From assembly GCA_030704615.1 (NCBI GenBank), contig CM060731.1, positions 52,018,001-52,082,000 on the forward strand: a stretch of 64,000 nt of DNA, in the 5' to 3' direction. Shown in pieces: positions 1 through 11,204 of this stretch. Under the pieces are notes generated by a model. It was given only the letters and a program-made list of their open reading frames with translations, had not been told where the DNA came from and did no database searches. Numbering within the stretch: the first letter of the stretch is position 1; every line of letters begins with the position of its first letter. The stretch comes from Takakia lepidozioides (lineage: Eukaryota; Streptophyta; Takakiopsida; Takakiales; Takakiaceae). A program made the position numbers and the translations under genes.

Positions 1-553
1 AATTCTCTCGTATATGCCTGGGTTTCTTTCAAGCTTCAATGCACCCTTGGTTATACTTGAAGTCTCCGTTACCATAACCATATGGCAAATAAGTCTGAAA
101 AGCTGTTCTTGGTGTGAGTTTGATCCACAAAATATCCTTTGGAATCCAATTCTTTACCAGTACAAGTCTTCATGCATATGAGTATAAACATTCACCTTTC
201 TTTCTTCCCAGCCTTCAAACTCTACTCGCTTAATGGATAACAATGCTATCACATAAACCAATGTTGGTAACCAACGTGCTCTTCCTCTACAGGCTACCTG
301 ATAAATCTTTATCACTCCTTTCTCCAGACCCCATTCCGGATCAGCATCATGCACTCGCTTAAGAATATTTTCTTTACAACCGTCTGGCAATTCCAAGAAC
401 CTTTGAAAGAATTGTTTGGACAATCTTTCTTCCTTCGTTCCATAGGGAATTTGATTCACTTCAAATTCTTTAATGGTCCAACCACCATGATCCCACCAGA
501 TGCCTGTCACATCTGGTTGTTCATGACTCAGTTCCCCAGTATGGTCGCCCAAA
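1..553 (-). CDS. First ORF of an LTR retrotransposon (element X), partial
   Basis: An open frame of about 130 codons (552 down to 154) starts directly inside the LTR at 554-1535, so on the minus strand it is the first coding region after a 5' LTR. Its product is acidic and aromatic-rich (it contains GIWWDHGGWTIKEFEVNQ) and matches no family I can name. Coding similarity continues to base 1, and the element runs off the window. A second, inverted copy of the downstream part (containing SIKRVEFEGWEERKVNVYTH) lies at 22329-22625 on the plus strand, so this is a repeated element gene rather than a host gene. No good ATG is seen; the first codon is TTG, so the start is uncertain. Confidence 0.5.
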
Positions 554-1535
554 TGTCGCGCGGCTTTTACTCACCCATCCCTTCGCTATCCGAGGCGGAA
601 ACTCCAAGATAGAAGAGTTGGAAATCTCTAAGTACTCAGCCCGCTCAGAACAATCAGTCATGACCTACAGCTAGTGTATCATGGGGGTGTTTCCTATTTG
701 TTTCCCTTTCCACATTCATGTTAGCTACCTTACATTGATAATTAAGTATCAGTTTGCTTCATCAATCTATCGGATTCCTTCAACTCCTCCATTCATTCCA
801 CAGCTTCACTCAGATCTCTCTACACAGTGTGATTGTATCGTTTAAGTATCATATTATGATTTATCAGGTATCAGGCCGAAGCCATTGTGTCTCTAATCTG
901 CTCTACAATATCACTACAGCTTTGCATATAACAAGCATCTACTAATCATCTCTCCTCTTTCACCGTGCTCTCCATGCTTGCTCTCCGCCCGATCCGCTCT
1001 CCTCCATGACCAAGAAGTCCTCCCCGTGAAGTGCTTCCATCAAAATCCCCCCTTCTCAGTCCTTGCTTCTCCCTTTATCTTCCTACCCGTGGCTCTAACC
1101 GTTTCCCTCACTAACCGTCGTCCGTGAACTAACATGTTCCATTTGCAGGTGTTGTTTCCCACAGTCGTTCCCTGTCCTGCTCTCCGTTCCCTATGGTCGT
1201 GACAGCTGTGTCAAGCTGTGACTGGCTGTGTGAAACTGTGACGGGCTGTGACTGGCTGTGTCGGGTTGTGACTGGCTGTGTGGCTGTGTCGGCTGTGATG
1301 GACTGTGTTGGCTGTGATGGCTGTGTCGGGCTGTGACGAGCTGTGCTGACTGTGTCTGGCTGTGTTGGCTGTGACGACTGTGACGGGCTGTGTTGGACTG
1401 TGACGGACTGTGTAACCCCCCTCTACAGTGCGCTGCTGTCATCCCTAAGGCTCCTATTGGTCTCAGTCTGTGCAAAAATTAAGGGTACCCTACAGATCCC
1501 GTATAAGTGTCTAAGTCCCAGACAGTCCTCTAACA
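554..1535 (-). repeat. LTR copy 1 (982 bp)
   Basis: Read on the plus strand it begins TGTCGCGCGGC and ends CTCTAACA, the TG...CA ends of an LTR. Two further copies lie at 4525-5553 and 23342-24261. On the minus strand this copy acts as the 5' LTR of the element at 1-553. It contains a degenerate CTGTG tandem tract. Its outer side abuts gypsy copy A through a C-rich run. Confidence 0.85.
1198..1418. repeat. CTGTG-rich degenerate tandem tract in LTR 1
   Basis: About twenty tandem 8-11-bp units built on GGCTGTG(T/A) lie inside the LTR. Equivalent tracts occur in LTR 2 (5218-5430) and LTR 3 (23990-24140). Similar ones lie in internal spacers at 9835-10065 and, as the complement, at 22805-22895. 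Confidence 0.75.
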
Positions 1536-1842
1536 TCCCCCCCAACACCTGCATGCTTGACTGTGCGTCATGTTGGTTTTGTGTGGGCGCTTGCTTTCAT
1601 AGGGATTAGGCCGGATTTGATCACCGGTCAATCCTAGAGTATGCTGTCGGTGGTGTGTCTGGAGTGATGACCAGCAAGACCACCAGTGTTTCTTCTGTGG
1701 TGAGACTGGGTTGATGACCAGCCAACCATAGGAGTTCTTGCGGTGGATGTAGGTGCAGGTGCCCTGCGCCACTGGGATATGACCCTTAAACTGCAACAGG
1801 TGCCCACCCGTGTCACTATTAGAATTAGTACTATAGTGTCAC

Positions 1843-3808
1843 GTGGGGGAGGTGCACGTTGTTAGTGTCATCACGGAGTTACCCAAGGGTTTTGAGAGGG
1901 GTACGGCTACAGGCAGTAGCAGTGAGACTGGGTTCACCAGACGAGGTGTTCGTTTCAGATCACCTTCACCTCCACCCTCAACTAGTGCAAAGTTAGACAC
2001 AGACTCGGAGGCTTCATCAACAGGTGTGTAGTTTCATTTGCCATTGTTGTGGGACGACATGGAGGAGATGTATGGAGCTACCAAGGGGCCTCGTAGGTAC
2101 TCTAGAGCTGTGGGCACAATCGAGTTGGATGACTTTATCCAGGAGTTCGACAGCTGGTGTGATTTGCAGCAGATGCGCAATCCACAGCTATTCACCCCAT
2201 TCATGGCGTGGAAGGGACTGTTCCAGCATTTGGAAGGCCCGCCTATGGACTATTACCACGAGTTCAGGCGAGGACATGAAGCAAAGATTGAGGAGTGGAG
2301 GATGTATTGGTCACCTGACTACGTCTCCATTACTCGAGGCACGACGCGACCAGTAGCTGCATCAGTACCAATATCTCCCACTACCAGCACTAGTAGTCGA
2401 ACAAGTAGTGCCGGTACTTCTGCAGGTGGTACCAGTTCAAAAGGTGCTACTACTCCTCCTGCCACGACTACAACACATGTGCCTAGATTCAACCCGGTGG
2501 TGGAGTTCTTCCAGGAGTTGTGGAGGAACTACCAAGGTGTACGGACAGAGAAGCTGCGAAGTTTGCAAGACTTCCAGCGCAAACCCAGTGAGAGCTTGCG
2601 AGAGGCCTACACTCGTATGAGGCGCTTGATAAGTGTGACCCAAGGGGTACTGAAGCTCAGGCAATCCAGTTCTGGTATGGAATTTTGGACAAGGAGCTCA
2701 GGAGAAGGGTGCGGGATGCAACCCTGTTACAAGCAGCCCAACCCACATAGCAGAGTGTGTTTCTGCTGGCTGAGCGGATTGAGCTCAACATGGTGGAGGA
2801 GCGAGTTGTTACCATTGGGTTTGGCAAGGACATGCCTGCACGAGGTGTAGCTGCCAGCCCACAGGCACAAGGGACTGCCCAACAGCGTGGTCAGGGGGGC
2901 AAGGTTTCCAACCCAAGTTCCATGGAGCTTACAGGGGACCTCAGGTGCAGAGGCCCGTGGCATCTTTTGCAGGCCAACAGCAACCAGGGGTGATATGTTG
3001 GACATGTGGAGGACCCCATGTCAAGAAAGATTGCCCAGAGAGTGGCAAAAGGCCGGCACAAACACAGCCTGCACAGTTGCAGTGTGGGCATTGTGGCAAG
3101 TATGGGCATGGAGATGCCCAGTGTTATGACTTGCATCCTGAGTTGCGCCCAGGCCAGTTCCAAGGAACAATGGTGGCCGGGGGCGAGGTGGACCAGCCCA
3201 GAGAGGACGAGGTGGTCGGGCACGAGGTGCAGGCCAAGGACAAGCTCAACATGGCCGGACGCGGAGGTCAGGGTGTTGACCAAGGCATGGCCAACCGGCT
3301 TCAGCAGCTAGAGCAGAGGCTCGCTGCCATGGCTACAGCTCAGGCGGTACCGGCTCCCAGGCGGGATGGTCCACCTCCTACTCCTGAGGGAGGAGATATG
3401 ATAGGCATGGGATTCATGTGCGGAGCAGCACTACCACTAGAGCAAGTGGAGTCTGCTGCAACCGTGACTCGAGGAGCAGCACGAGTTCCTGAGCCACGAG
3501 GTGCAGAGGTGGAGTTGGATCCACAACGTGGGGAGACAAGCCGTCAGGCGAGGCTGCCTCAGTCATTCACCTTGGCGGAGACAGTATCAACGCCATCCAT
3601 GGCACCTAGTTCTCGCCCGACTGTTACCGAGGCGGAGGTTTCTATGCCACTGGGGAGAGCTACACGTGCAGCACTGACATCTGCTGCCCGGTGTGTTGTT
3701 GGGGGCAGCCACCTCTGTGTGTCAAGCCCCACTGTTCTCGGCAACCATGATTGCGACGCCGGGGGTAAGACCAGCTGCAGTGTTCAGACTAGCAGCAACA
3801 CTCTGTGA
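1843..3808 (+). pseudogene. gag pseudogene (copy A) with two CCHC knuckles
   Basis: Gag packages element RNA in virus-like particles. The frame runs from about 1843 and 2038 through a capsid-like region (SLREAYTRMRRLISVTQG) to two zinc knuckles near 2990-3125: CWTCGGPHVKKDC (CX2CX3HX4C) and CGHCGKYGHGDAQC (CX2CX4HX4C). A Ser/Thr/Gly-rich linker precedes the capsid part. At least two frame breaks (around 2030 and 2650-2940) make it a pseudogene. The start is uncertain because no ATG precedes the GTG at 1843, and an upstream splice is possible. Copy B at 47429-49370 is the close relative. Confidence 0.8.
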
Positions 3809-4472
3809 GAGTGGGGAGGTCACTTCATCTTCTGCGGAGTTACTGGAAGGTGTAGTGGCAGAGGGATCCTCAGATTTGAGGGTCAAGACTGCCACGGCTG
3901 CGCCATGGCAAGATGCAGCTGCCAGGTTGACGGAGCTGCCAGCTAGGCCAGCCTTTGAGCGCGCCATGGTGACACCTGGAGTTGTCTTGTTAGACAACCA
4001 GGATGACATTTTGTCTTTGAGTGGACCGGCAGGCAAGAAGTACCGACCACTGCGGGTCTTGTTGGACTCGGGAGCTCAGCCACTGATGTTGGGCAGAGCT
4101 GCTATTGCAGGTTTGGGCCTCATGGAGGCGGATATGGAGCCTTGTCCTTTCCAGATACAGACATCTCTGGGAGGATCAGAGCAGGCTTGGGGCATGACAC
4201 GGCATCAGTTGGCCATTAGACTGCAGCCGGATCATCCTATCGATGGTTCAGTAATGCGAGCCAAGGCCATTGTGACAGACGCGGTCTCTTACGATGTCCT
4301 CGTTGGTGGGGCAGTGTTATACCCCATGGGCTTCACCCTGGACTTTTGGGAGGAGTCAGCATTCTACAGGCCTGGATGGCAGTCAGGGGATGGTCGTCGT
4401 GCACAGCTCCCTGTGATATTCATTGGGGGTATTGCGGCTGCCCAACGGGGGGCGGCAAGATGCCAACACTAG
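3693..4472 (+). pseudogene. Retropepsin-like aspartic protease (copy A), truncated polyprotein
   Basis: The frame contains RPLRVLLDSGAQPLMLGRAA, the DSG active-site motif and flanking fold of a retroviral-type aspartic protease. That enzyme matures the Gag-Pol polyprotein. The frame stays open through the region where copy B has a frameshift (near 4345, the same point as 49935), so copy A shows the ancestral continuation from protease toward the methyltransferase. It then stops at 4472 and is cut off by LTR 2 at 4525. Confidence 0.75.
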
Positions 4473-4524
4473 CCGCCTTTACAGCTGCAGTTAGTTGGCC
4501 TGGAGAGTTGCTGGAAGGCAATGC

Positions 4525-5553
4525 TGTCGCGCGGCTTTTACTCACCCATCCCTTCGCTATCCGAGGCGGAAACTCCAAGATAGAAGAGTTGGAAATCTCT
4601 AAGTACTCAGCCCGCTCAGAACAATCAGTCATGACCTACAGCTAGTGTATCATAGGGGTGTTTCCTATTTGTTTTCCTTCCCGCATTCATGTTAGCTAGT
4701 TACCTTACTGCTGGTAATTAAGTATCAGTTTGCTTCATCAATTTATCGGATTCCATCAACTCATCCATTCATTCCACAGCTTCACTCAGATCTCTCTACA
4801 CAGTGTGAATATGAAGTGTGCATCAGATTAATATCTATCAAGTATCAGGCTGAAGCCATGGAGTCTCAAATCTGCTCTACATTACAATTCTACTGCCTGC
4901 ATTCATTAAGCATCAACAGATCCTCCTCCTACTCCGTGCTCTCCATCTTTCTGCTCAGAGATACGCTCTCTCTTCCTTTCCCCCAGTGATGTCCGAAGTC
5001 TCCCCCAGAAGTGCTCCTTCCTCTCCTTCCAGCAGTGATTCCCCCCGAAGTGCTCCAAAAAATAATCCCCCTTTTAGTCCTTGCTCCTAGCTTTATCTTC
5101 CTACCCGTTGTTCTAACCGTTTTCCTCACTAACCGTCGTCCGTGAACTAACATGTTCCATTCGCAGGTGTTGTTCCCCACAGTCGTTCCCTGTCCTGCTA
5201 TCCGTTCCCTATGGTCGTGACAGCTGTGTCAAGCTGTGACTGGCTGTGTGAAACTGTGACGGGCTGTGACGGGCTATGTCGGGTTGTGACTGGCTGTGCG
5301 ACTGTGTTTGGCTGTGTCGGGCTGTGACTGGTTGTGTGGCTGTGTTGGTTGTGATGGGCTGTGTCGGGCTGTGACGAGCTGTGTTGACTGTGTCTAGTTG
5401 TGTTGGCTGTGTTGGCTGTGACGGGCTGTGTAACCCCCCCCTAAAGTGCGCTGCTGTCACCCCTAAGGCTCCTGTTGGTCTCAGTCTGTGCAAAAATTAA
5501 GGGTACCCCACAGATTCCGTATAAGTGTCTAAGTCCCAGACAGTCCTCTAACA
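4525..5553 (-). repeat. LTR copy 2 (3' LTR of element Y)
   Basis: It has the same TGTCGCGCGGC...CTCTAACA ends as LTR 1. On the minus strand a polypurine tract lies immediately before its start, which identifies it as the 3' LTR of the element to its right. It includes a CTGTG tract at 5218-5430. Confidence 0.85.
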
Positions 5554-5576
5554 TTACCCCTTCCCCTCTCAAAAAG
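5554..5576 (-). other. Polypurine tract
   Basis: On the minus strand the run GAGAGGGGAAGGGGTAA directly precedes the LTR start TGTTAGAGG. This is the expected position for the plus-strand primer of reverse transcription. A near-identical tract occurs beside LTR 3 (24262-24283). Confidence 0.7.
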
Positions 5577-5584
5577 CCGTGTCC

Positions 5585-6751
5585 TCACGGTTTACTGATT
5601 GGGATTAGCAAACCTTTGTGAGCGAGCACCTTTCTGACGTTGAGAGTTTTGTGGCGGACTGTGTGTACGAGCCCACTGGTTGACGGAGATGATTGAACAC
5701 TACTTGGATATGTGAGGCCTTCTGGAGGCTGATATCGAGGTAACCTTTCAGGCATAGGAGACCCCCGTCGCTTCTTTTCTGCCATCTGAATTGCATAGTC
5801 TTCTCCCATGTCAAAAGAGTCCGCTGAAGAAACAGTTGTATCAGAATCCTCCTCGCCTCTCAGGTGTTTTAATTGTCGAACTTTTTGTGGAATCCTCTGG
5901 GGCATACAATGTTGTCCTACCATGTCTGGAAGTTTATATTTTAAAACTTGCTGTAAACGCTGAATGGCAAAATTGGTGAAGACCCTGAGCTCCTTTTCTG
6001 TCCAGGTGAGTGGGGTACCAATGACTTGGGAATTGTGCAAGTATTTCCATGCCACATGTCCCTTATAGAAAATATCATCAATGCCGAATTTCTGTGTTGA
6101 CAAATTGTTCCAGGCCGCATGAAACCATGAACGAATTTGAGAATCCTTTTGTATCATAACTTTTGCCTCATATAGGTACATATGAGGTGGCACTGAAGGT
6201 AAGACCCAATGATCCCCACTGGAATAACTCAGAAAGCGCGATTGCATCTTGTGCTGCTCAATGTGATAACGTACCAGAAAACAAGCAGCGTAGTATAACC
6301 CGCATCCCATGACAATACTTGCTACCTTCTTAGTCTTGGTATAAATGAATCCATGTACAACTTGGAAAGCAATTAATTCCTTCAACATGGTACCTGCCTC
6401 ATGCCAGTACTGTGCAAAGTGATGATCCTCAATTGGTCGATTGTTCGGAAGAACTTTAGTCCTAGTTGCCACTGGCAGCCATATGCGCATGATTTGATAG
6501 TAATGTGCGAATGACTACGGAGGACTAAATTCTTTTCAAACCAAATCCAACACAATGGGAATTTGGTTGAAGGGCATAATCATAGCCCTACTGTACTCCC
6601 TTGCAGCTGGAGTTTTTGGTGGGTTAAAAGCAGCATTGCCCCATACGTCAGGCTGTGGTGGCTGTGGTGTGGCTGTAGTAACAACAGGGTCAGCTACAGG
6701 CACAGTGAGTTGTTGTGGTGTTGATGGCACTGGCTCTTGTATCATTGGCAT
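5585..6751 (-). pseudogene. Extra ORF block of element Y, C-terminal part
   Basis: Two open stretches (6751-6536 and 6490-5585) are in the same reading frame, separated only by an in-frame TGA (about 6533) and TAG (about 6512). The upper piece is Pro/Gln-rich. The lower piece (about 300 codons) contains VVHGFIYTKTKKVASIVMGC and SFDMGEDYAIQMAEKK. A second copy at 24487-25181 shares it, so it is a conserved retrotransposon protein. No enzyme motif is seen. It is followed within 10 bp by the polypurine tract. Confidence 0.6.
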
Positions 6752-6754
6752 CTC

Positions 6755-7825
6755 CTACACCTGCTGTGAAGAAGATTGAAAAGCCAAAGTTCTGGCTTGT
6801 AAATAAGAAGCCATTAGCTGTTCCTCAGGTATATAGACTCTTTTGTCGATATCTGAAGTTAGGTCCTCCACTTGAGTCTGCAGTCCGTCTACATCCTCCT
6901 GTAACTCTGCTATCCTACTATAGACATTGTCTATAGTAGTTGTGGCAATGTTTTGCACTTGCAGTCTGAGCTCATTCATCTCGCTTTGGGTGAGCTTTCG
7001 TGGTGCTTTGCCCTCCACTGGCCCTTGTGCTAACCAGACCTGCATAAGGTGGTTATCCACCAAGTTGCTTGTGGTTCCTCTGAGAGTGTGCTCCTCTCTG
7101 AGTTTGTACACATCTAACTGCTGTTGTAAAGTTTCCATGTGCTTCGCATGAGGTTCAACCAAATTCGCATAAGCAGCAAGCAGATTATTGGCTTCCTTCC
7201 AAGCCTTGTTAGTGACCGAGATTTCATTTCTATTGGCCATGACCGTTTGTTGCAACTCCAGGATGTGCTTCTCTTGGTCAGCTTCAACCTGCCTGTATTG
7301 CTTGAAAGTATCCTCATTGCGACAAATTGTATGATTCATATCGACAATGAGTTTCATTTGCTCAACATTCTCTTCCTCTGCCTTCGTACATTTTTCTGCT
7401 TGACTGTTTATTTCTTTTGTAGATTGGTCAAGCATAGTTGTGAGTGTAGCACATTGTATGGCCATCCTGTCATGCACTGTCTGCAATTCCATATGTAGTG
7501 CATTCACTTCTTGCAACTTGCTTTCATGCTTCACCTGCATTTGGTATAGCTGTTGCTTATGTGCTTCGTGCAAGTGTTCTTGTGCGAGGGCTGCCTCAAT
7601 CAATTGTTCCTTGGCCAATTGCAAAGCCGCTTCTGTACTCTCCAAGTTTTGCTGCATTTTGAGAGTGACCTCTTCATTGACCTTGTTTGCACACTCTGTA
7701 GCAAGTCGAGCCTCAAACTCTTTCCTGAGTTCCTCCCTCAAAGCTGCCAATTGAGTAGTGGGAACATGGGATTTGACATAAGTACCCAACAAATTCAATG
7801 TCCTGCTTATGGAACTCATAAGCAT
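6755..7825 (-). pseudogene. Extra ORF block of element Y, coiled-coil part
   Basis: About 356 codons with a strongly heptad-like, Glu/Lys/Gln-rich composition (for example ALREELRKEFEARLATEC, LQTQVEDLTSDIDKRV) predict a long coiled coil. It is in frame with the pieces before and after it, separated by single TAG codons at 7826-7828 and 6752-6754, so it was one protein with its neighbours. Its role is unknown; a structural or particle-associated function is only a guess. Long coiled coils are unusual at this position in gypsy elements. Confidence 0.6.
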
Positions 7826-7828
7826 AGC

Positions 7829-8770
7829 CTATTGAGGGTCATCATGGTGAGGTTGCTGTTGTTCTCCCTGATCCTCAACAGTGTGATGCCTTACGAACCA
7901 TTCAGGCCATTGCCCCACCAGATTTTCTTCCTGAACCACTTCATCCGTCACTGGTGCTGCAGTGTCTTGGCATTCTACCTGTGGTACCTCCGTCACAGGT
8001 GTGTGTATTATATGCACCGCAGGGTTCCCCTTGGACAACCGTTGCACCTCCGGAATCACTGTGTCCTTGACTATACCAGAATATTCATAGAGAAGGTCCC
8101 CCTTCTTAATTTCTGCCACCACCTATTCTGTAGTGGGAATATCTAACCCTTCTTTTTCTAAATCAATTATTTCTGGTTGAACTGCATGGACAACTTGTGG
8201 TAACCTTGTGACAAGCCGATCCTCTGGCTGTGATGGCTGTGATACTAAAGTAACTTCCTCTTCCCTCTCTGAAGGTCCTGCTTCAAGTAATAGTAGTTCT
8301 CTGTGCTGCTGTGCCCCTTCCTGCACAAAAACTTGGGAAACATTATTATACGGATTCCGTGAAGCCAGTGGATCCGCCACTACAGTCTTTCCCCGCCTCT
8401 GTCTCTTATTCTCGGGTTGCCCTGCCAGTCCACCCTCACTGTGTGAAGAGCCTTGCTCTTCCATTGCAGTGGTTTCTGGCTCAAACACTCCCATCTCCTT
8501 TCTTTCTCGCGCATCAAGTATGCCAGAATCAAGAATTATTTGAGCAACGATTGGGCCAGACACTATGATAGGAGACTTTGCGGCAGTACCCTGTAATCTT
8601 TTCATCTCCTCTACCAGTGCATTGTACATTATGTCCGCCCATTCTACCTCTTCTCCTCTCAGGGCTTTGAGTATTTCCTCTGTGAAGGATCTGCTCAAAT
8701 ACTGTTGGTTCTGTTTCATGGCAAACAGAACGTTCAATACCTGGCCTACCTCCTTTAGCCCTGGGTACAC
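7829..8770 (-). pseudogene. Extra ORF block of element Y, middle part
   Basis: Frames 8770-8123 and 8122-7829 are continuous apart from one in-frame TAG at 8123-8125. The first contains an N-terminal helix-rich stretch (VLNVLFAMKQNQQYLSRSF) followed by an acidic, Ser/Glu-rich linker; the second is acidic. It is joined in frame to the preceding piece across the TAG near 8789. No known domain is recognised. Confidence 0.55.
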
Positions 8771-8791
8771 GGCCTTGGTACAAGCATAACC

Positions 8792-9823
8792 CTAAGTTTT
8801 AAAGAAACTCCCTTCTTGGAATAAGTCCCCTATTTGCAGTCTTGCCCTGTGCTCCTCCACATGCACCTGACCTGCTGGCAATCGAAACAATTGCTGTAGG
8901 TATAGGGGAGTAATTACTAATTCAACTCCCTTCACCGTTGTTGCTCCTGTCCTTGGCTCAAAGTTCTGCAAGAATTGTAACATGTACTGTCTATGGTGCA
9001 ATGTCCAATCTTTGCTTTGCAATCCTTGCAATCTCAGCTCCTTCAGTATCTGTATCGCATGTGGGGTAGCAATCGTTTGTTTCTGCAGAATTGTGGTGCT
9101 CTTCACCCTGATTTCCTCCATTCCTCTCACTCTCTTCATTCTAGACCCACAGAAATGTTTTGGCTGTAACAATTGAAGAAATGCCTGTAGTGCACAAAGC
9201 ATAAACGTATGGTTGCCACAAAAAGCTATGGGTAATTTCTTGTAAGCCTGCGGGGCTTGCAAGCATCGCTCAAGATAAAAGATCCGCTCTGTTGTTGCGT
9301 CCCTATGCCATTGCGTAAGTAATATTGCGAGCGTATAGTCTGTTAGTTCCTCCATAGCTTCAAAGCTATAGCATTGATGGTTTGTCCCGTCGAGACGCCC
9401 GTTACTCAGAACGACGCCGACTCTTGCGCTTAATTTCCCTCCAATTTCTTGATCCCTTCTCTGGTTTTCTATTGGCTGTAACCGCTGTGACTGGATTTTA
9501 GATTTAATTTTCTTTAGTGGACTTTCCCTGCTGGACTGTCCACTAGGATAACACATGTGACAAGAATTTCGCTTTTCTGTACTTGCTGTTTGTTCTGTTG
9601 CCCCTTTTCTGTATTCATTAATGGGCCCGCCATTCATCCAATTTGACGCACTGATTAGGTATTTTGACCGCCATTCTTGTCCCCTTTCTTGATGACATCC
9701 GTTCTTGCACTTCCTTCTCAGCTGTGTGTTACGCCTTGACTTCCACGTGTCCCTTTGTAAACTGGCTTCCGTCCTTTCTTCCGCCGGCCATTTCACTAAA
9801 GTTATCCTGCGTCCATCTGTCAC
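8792..9823 (-). pseudogene. Extra ORF block of element Y, N-terminal part
   Basis: About 343 codons start after the CTGTG spacer that follows integrase. The N-terminus has a conserved Cys pattern (KCKNGCHQ ... CHMCYPSG) that recurs, diverged, at 22915-23341 in an inverted relic. That suggests a small zinc-binding module. The C-terminal half (HRQYMLQFLQNFEP, PLYLQQLFRLPAG) resembles the plant-retrotransposon ORFs found downstream of pol in Athila-like elements; that link is tentative. It ends at an in-frame TAG and then continues in the same frame (GYACTKAVYPG). Confidence 0.55.
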
Positions 9824-9834
9824 TGATTCTATGG

Positions 9835-10065
9835 ATTGTGTAACCCTAGTAGGCTGTGTTAAGCTGTGATAGGTTGTGTCATACTGTGGTATGCCGTGAT
9901 AGGCTATGATACACTGTGGTAAGCTGTGATAGGTTGTGACACGCTGTGGTAAGCTGTGATAGGCTGTGATGCACTGTGCTGGGCTGTGATATGCTGTGTC
10001 GCGCCGTGATGGGCTGTGATAGGCTGTGTCGCTCCTTGATGGGCTGTGATAGGCTGTGTCTCGCT
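9835..10065. repeat. Tandem CTGTGATAGG-like spacer
   Basis: About 23 imperfect 10-bp units (TAGGCTGTGA type) lie between the integrase stop and the extra ORF block. They are related to the CTGTG tracts within the LTRs. No protein is expected here. Confidence 0.7.
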
Positions 10066-10069
10066 TGTT

Positions 10070-10818
10070 CTACCCACCCTTGTCATATATGCTCGGCCTA
10101 GCGACAAGTGCTCCATACTCCGTTGGTAACACTGGCGCAGCCCGTGACTGCTTTTGCGTTTCAACATGCAAATTATGCTGCAATGGTTTGTCATGGATAC
10201 CACTGTACCCCTTCAACTTGTTAGCATTGACTCTTCCCAGCATCTCTTTGTTAATGGTTTGTAACATGGCGGTGTTGTTATCATACATCTTTTGTATGAC
10301 ATAAGGTCCTTTCCATGGTGATTTAAGCTTAGAAGCTTTAATCTTTCCCTTCTTCTGCAAGCATAGAACCAAATCTCCCGTCTTAAAAGTCTTTAACTTG
10401 CCTTCATCAAACTGTTCTTTTCTCTTCATCTGAATTCTGGTCATATTATCAGCTGCATCAGCACGTACTTCTTCCACATGGTATAATTCATGTTTCATGA
10501 CTTTAATGGAATCTTGCAATTCCATTCTCTTTCCCCATTCTGTTCTCATGGTAGGTAATAGGAATTCCACTGGAAATAAGGCTTCCATACCATAAACTAA
10601 TTGGAATGGTGTATACTTAGTGGTGACTTTATATGAAGTCCTATATGACCACAAAGCTGTCAGCAGCTTTGTATCCCAATCCGTTCTGTTTGCATTGACT
10701 ATCTTAGCCAAGATAGTACATAGTATTTTGTTGGTAGTCTCTGCCTGCCCATTACCCTGTGGGTAATATGTTGTACTCCTCCTATGCACAATCATGAACT
10801 CTTTAGTCAACAATTCAA
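10070..10818 (-). pseudogene. Integrase C-terminal half of element Y (downstream of transposon insertion)
   Basis: The frame carries the integrase catalytic glutamate region (YYPQGNGQAETTNK), a helical linker and a GPY/F-type module (SPWKGPYVIQKMYD). Integrase inserts element cDNA into chromosomes. The first two catalytic aspartates are on the other side of the 6.8-kb insertion (LDFVGP and ISDQGSHF, near 17870 and 17690). Removing the insertion and one copy of the target repeat restores one frame, so this was an intact pol gene when interrupted. Confidence 0.85.
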
Positions 10819-11045
10819 GGGGGTTGCTATTCCATGAGCTCATGAGCGGTGAGCTCATGAGCTCATGAGCGGGCATGGCTCACCCATAAGCCGCAAAGTA
10901 ACACACTTCGAATTTCGGCAGATTTTTTTCGGGCCCAAAACTATAAAATAATCAAAAATCGAAGATTTCCGCGCTCATGCTGGAAGCACTCCGCTCATGA
11001 GTACCAGTGTACGCTCATGACTTGGAGCCCAGGCTCATGGACCGC
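10819..11045. repeat. Left terminal and subterminal ATGAGC repeats of element C
   Basis: Clustered (G)CTCATGAGC motifs sit in the first 60 bp and recur to about 11045 in both orientations. Many form the palindrome TCATGA. Such subterminal clusters commonly serve as transposase-binding sites. Confidence 0.65.
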
Positions 11046-11204
11046 TAGGCCAGGTCATAGAAAAACTGAATTCTGGGCAATAACGACACCGAAATTATCC
11101 CAGAGGCAGAGACGCAAGCGGAATTAGGATCCGGGTTTGCAGACTCCGAAAACGCAATGGCGACCTATAACCGTGGATAGTACTGTTGCAGAAGTGCATG
11201 ATGG

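Larger units (their letters stand above)
1536..4524 (+). mobile_element. Methyltransferase-bearing gypsy element, truncated copy A (gag-protease part)
   Basis: This segment is collinear and nearly identical by eye to 47108-50107 of copy B. It starts at a shared run of C followed by AACACCTGCATGC and ends at GGAAGGCAATGC, where copy B continues into the methyltransferase. Copy A therefore holds leader, gag and protease only. It is bounded on both sides by LTRs of an unrelated family (554-1535 and 4525-5553), with no LTR of its own. Confidence 0.85.

Noticed and set aside
1191-1475. ORFs within LTR CTGTG tracts
   Set aside because: Low-complexity HSQHSQ-type translations of a tandem repeat.
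5585-9823. Alternative genetic code or suppressed TAG in the extra ORF block
   Set aside because: Other genes here end at or avoid TAG normally, and in the palindrome arms the same TAG is matched by CAG in the sister copy, so mutation explains it better.
5585-9823. Envelope (env) gene of a retrovirus-like element
   Set aside because: The position fits, but there is no signal peptide, fusion peptide or membrane span, and the middle is a long soluble coiled coil.
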